DNA of 35,508 nucleotides, taken from Oscillospiraceae bacterium (lineage in GTDB: Bacteria; Bacillota; Clostridia; Oscillospirales; Oscillospiraceae). The stretch lies in contig JAFQCJ010000020.1 of NCBI GenBank assembly GCA_017416445.1, positions 1-35,508 on the forward strand, read 5' to 3'. The notes beneath the pieces were generated by a model that was given only the letters and a program-made list of their open reading frames with translations, did no database searches and had not been told where the DNA came from. Position 1 is the first letter of the stretch. Every line of letters starts with the position of its first letter. This document shows positions 34,101 through 35,508 of this stretch, piece by piece. The position numbers and the translations under genes are program-made.

Positions 34101-35508
34101 TGGTGAGGATCACCACATCCTTGCTTTCCAGACGCTTTTCACCGTTTTCATCGGCGTACAGGCAGCGGCAGTCCGCACACGCGAAGTGAGCCACTGTACC
34201 ATTCATTTCACAGGTAGGTGCGGCGGCATTGACAGCCACCATCCGGTGCTCATGGCCCTCCTTGGGTTCGTTGCGGATCTCACTGTAGCCACAAACTTCA
34301 CCCTTCAGACACACTCGCTGATACTGATCCACATGCATCAGGTTGCTGTCCAGCTTGACCCAATCGCCCATTTCATGCTTTCCGGTGGCGGGAATGCGCA
34401 GGTCATTCTCCGTCACCTGAACGAGCGTATCGTCCTCTCCATCCACGAACATACAGCCGCAGCTGTCATCATAGGTTGCGTCGCCGTCTTCCTCCTCCGC
34501 CAGCAGCTGCACATCGGGAACGCAAATGTAGTGGGGCAGGATGCCCGCCTCGCTGCAGGTGGCATCGTAGCCAGCCACCCTTACCAGATGATGCACGTGT
34601 CCGTAGGCCGGCACATCCCTGAAATCCACTTCGCCGCAGCTGTCCAGACAGTAGCGGTACTGCTTACCATTCTGCAGCTGAGTAGGCTCTTTCATGGTCA
34701 GCCATTCGCTCCAGCGGGGGCCGGTGGCGGGCATCGTGGTGGATTCGGTAAAGTGGACGCCACAGACATCGCAACAGGTTTCTGCCGTGTAGCCATCCTT
34801 GGTACAGGTAGGCACGACTCCCTCTGTCCAGACGATAGAGTGGGGCAGCTTTTCGGTGACCTGCTGCTCCACCAGTATCTTGTTACACACCGTACACTTG
34901 GAACCCTCGGTAAGACCGGTGGCGATACAGGTTGCCGCCTGAGCGGGAATGACCTCGGTCCGGTGGTTTGTCATGGGAATCTCTTCCTGTGCCACCAGTT
35001 CCAGCTTACAATTCTTACAGATCGAACCCTCGGTCAGACCGGTTTCGGTACAGGATGCCTCCTTGCCGGGGACAGCCACGGCCTCATGCTTGTCAAAGCA
35101 CAGGTTCACCTTACACACGTCGCAGTAGTAGTCGGCGTCGGTATCGGGGTGGTCTGTCATGGGAATCTCTTCCTGTGCCACCAAGATCTGTCCGCAGTTC
35201 TTACAGACAGAACCTTCGGTGAGGCCGGTTTCAGTACAGCTGGCCTCCTTGCCGGGGACAGCCTCGGCCTCGTGCTCACCAAAGCACAGGTTTGCTTTAC
35301 ACACGTCACAGACATAGTCCTGATCGGTGTCGGGGTGTGCCGTCACAGGAATCTCTTCCTGTGCCACCAGTTCCAGCTTACAATTCTTACAGATCGAACC
35401 CTCGGTGAGACCGGTTTCGGTACAGGATGCCTCCTTGCCGGGGACAGCCACGGCCTCATGCTTGTCAAAGCACAGGTTCACCTTACACACGTCGCAGTAG
35501 TAGTCGGC
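31138..35508 (-). CDS. secreted Cys-rich protein with transglutaminase-like domain (N-terminus outside window)
   Basis: At least 1456 codons, in frame to the right edge; the true start is outside the window. From the N-terminal side: Cys-rich 62-codon repeats (34970-35508) with HPDTDADYYCDVC loops; more varied CxxC segments (about 33500-34970); a beta domain ending DSFSPFALVE (about 32940-33250), a module common near the C-terminus of Gram-positive surface proteins; and a transglutaminase-like domain (about 32290-32590) with Cys in AVCQGYAEA, His in SHAWNQV and Asp in YHTDLTWND, the expected Cys-His-Asp triad. Cys-rich repeats (about 31450-31920) and a C-terminal beta domain follow. Transglutaminase-like enzymes crosslink or hydrolyse amide bonds; whether this one crosslinks surface proteins is unknown. 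No anchor is seen at the C-terminus. Confidence 0.88.
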   Translation of the reverse strand, partial: ADYYCDVCKVNLCFDKHEAVAVPGKEASCTETGLTEGSICKNCKLELVAQEEIPVTAHPDTDQDYVCDVCKANLCFGEHEAEAVPGKEASCTETGLTEGSVCKNCGQILVAQEEIPMTDHPDTDADYYCDVCKVNLCFDKHEAVAVPGKEASCTETGLTEGSICKNCKLELVAQEEIPMTNHRTEVIPAQAATCIATGLTEGSKCTVCNKILVEQQVTEKLPHSIVWTEGVVPTCTKDGYTAETCCDVCGVHFTESTTMPATGPRWSEWLTMKEPTQLQNGKQYRYCLDSCGEVDFRDVPAYGHVHHLVRVAGYDATCSEAGILPHYICVPDVQLLAEEEDGDATYDDSCGCMFVDGEDDTLVQVTENDLRIPATGKHEMGDWVKLDSNLMHVDQYQRVCLKGEVCGYSEIRNEPKEGHEHRMVAVNAAAPTCEMNGTVAHFACADCRCLYADENGEKRLESKDVVILTTGHEYGKHAYKDSVYHDQICERCGDVKTSRHHYTTGMSYVAPNEEEIQKELSCVILCLLCDNRIAVRNHQYSDVEACDDRWQHQQTCSRCAFALVEDHEFGDWVYGEYEQVVKIEEDGTETTETVLGHYRSCHCGARETSLEHIWDEGTELEGHMTYSCIVSGCDGVKEEFLRCIHTCLTCGKCTAEATCPDQEACDCAEPETLVTTDPDFLHNNIEDPNETYLGDVLVKEEDEQLDPDAKPGQEIPEKYAKLTVGIQEVPLIDEKTGEDLENPYTDYVKQALTGYSAQHLFDIHLLDSNKNITESPGNAQYLIRLCLDKEIVLGLQKGLLRLAHITEKGTFFYGVVEDRSPSDGAVEDCIPFYKLEDDLAWFWADSFSPFALVEPQAPYYGREALAKMDNKDALLYAYDQIVAGVETCQEKIQIYPAGGTPSVSIPELQMVMDAYTRDHTEHFWLEGKYSISYKKALNMATAVKPTYSMKDDELAAARAEFEAAADAILHGITDEMSEFDRQLLVHDRLAAIVEYDKTLEKPHVHDAYGALVNHLAVCQGYAEALQYLLRRVGIQSFVVTGYSQDQSHAWNQVQIDNEYYHTDLTWNDQGDELYHAYFNMSDPYITEDHSIYLTAYPMDACQQMESNYFKVKKADLTDAEARSVQSVAQKLKGSVNGMSFLLTENTTALEFLYWFIDHQDEIFAEAGLQNVKMKQEDTYTYLGREAMIHYVAENGEPPHICGQGTTVTLVTGQAATCTAAGWKDYYLCSCDKLYAEQSCQTEITNLAAWKMGAGILTAAHSFGDPVPAQPVIHNDSQMQNGVAAHYRCTVCDQYFTESKAVTTLNSLTTKPEHTFGGWVSTDAAKHWKACSVCGKKDAEGAHTYSGTTCTTCGHVKEAVAPPPPGISSPAVDSGSGKVTLTLAVNGTATGKVMVAVYDTAGRMLGISYVDETITIDSTGRNFTVVYDKNGTPRQIKAFLMDTKFAPSIAFDPQLLP
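34970..35508 (-). repeat. 186-bp tandem repeat at the right edge
   Basis: Near-identical units with a 186-bp (62-codon) period (landmarks 34975, 35161 and 35347), each coding a GKEASCTETGLTEGS segment plus a CDVCK.NLCF segment. The last unit is cut by the window edge, so the true copy number is unknown. Confidence 0.9.

Overview
The window looks like a chromosomal segment of a Gram-positive gut Clostridium-type bacterium, probably in the Oscillospirales/Ruminococcaceae sphere. The reasons are GC-rich coding DNA with AT-rich promoters, strong AGGAGG ribosome binding sites, TTGACA/TATAAT promoters, an S-layer-homology (SLH) protein, Listeria-Bacteroides (Flg_new) repeats, and Cys-rich TCTETGLTEGKKCTVCGE-type repeats typical of gut Firmicutes surface proteins. 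I would not name a species.

Layout. 1-6387 (-): a giant secreted protein running off the left edge, with a signal peptide, a 9-residue tandem repeat, two acidic helical modules, a beta-helix-like segment, then MucBP-like and many Flg_new repeats. 6575-9967 (-): an SLH-anchored surface protein with Cys-rich repeats and a duplicated C-terminal module of about 300 residues, read from a near-consensus promoter through a structured leader. 10312-11856 (+): an isolated phage-type terminase large subunit with no other phage genes. 11878-11966: a palindromic repeat element, then a bidirectional terminator. 12079-13661 (-): a hipB-hipA toxin-antitoxin operon. 14244-17608 (+): a TetR-family regulator in an operon with a secreted Cys-rich/SpaA-like protein. 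17794-18912 (+): a DUF362 protein with two [4Fe-4S] clusters. 19000-21687 (-): a secreted protein with two complete SGNH hydrolase domains. 21837-30785 (-): a 2982-residue secreted protein with GLUG-like and BspA-like segments and a 14-unit Cys-rich array. 31138-35508 (-): a secreted transglutaminase-like Cys-rich protein running off the right edge.

How it fits together. About 85% of the window is a block of six very large exported proteins. Five share variants of one Cys-rich building block (a CxxC pair, often with an acidic DxDxDG loop just before a second CDxC pair). Only the 6575-9967 product has a visible wall anchor (SLH). One protein carries a transglutaminase-like Cys/His/Asp triad and another two esterase-type SGNH domains. 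The working hypothesis is an accessory cell-surface matrix or adhesin island, with the TetR gene as a local regulator. The terminase, hipBA and palindromic element between 10.3 and 13.7 kb look like separate mobile or selfish cargo. None of the joint function is demonstrated by the sequence. Calls are by motif reading only.
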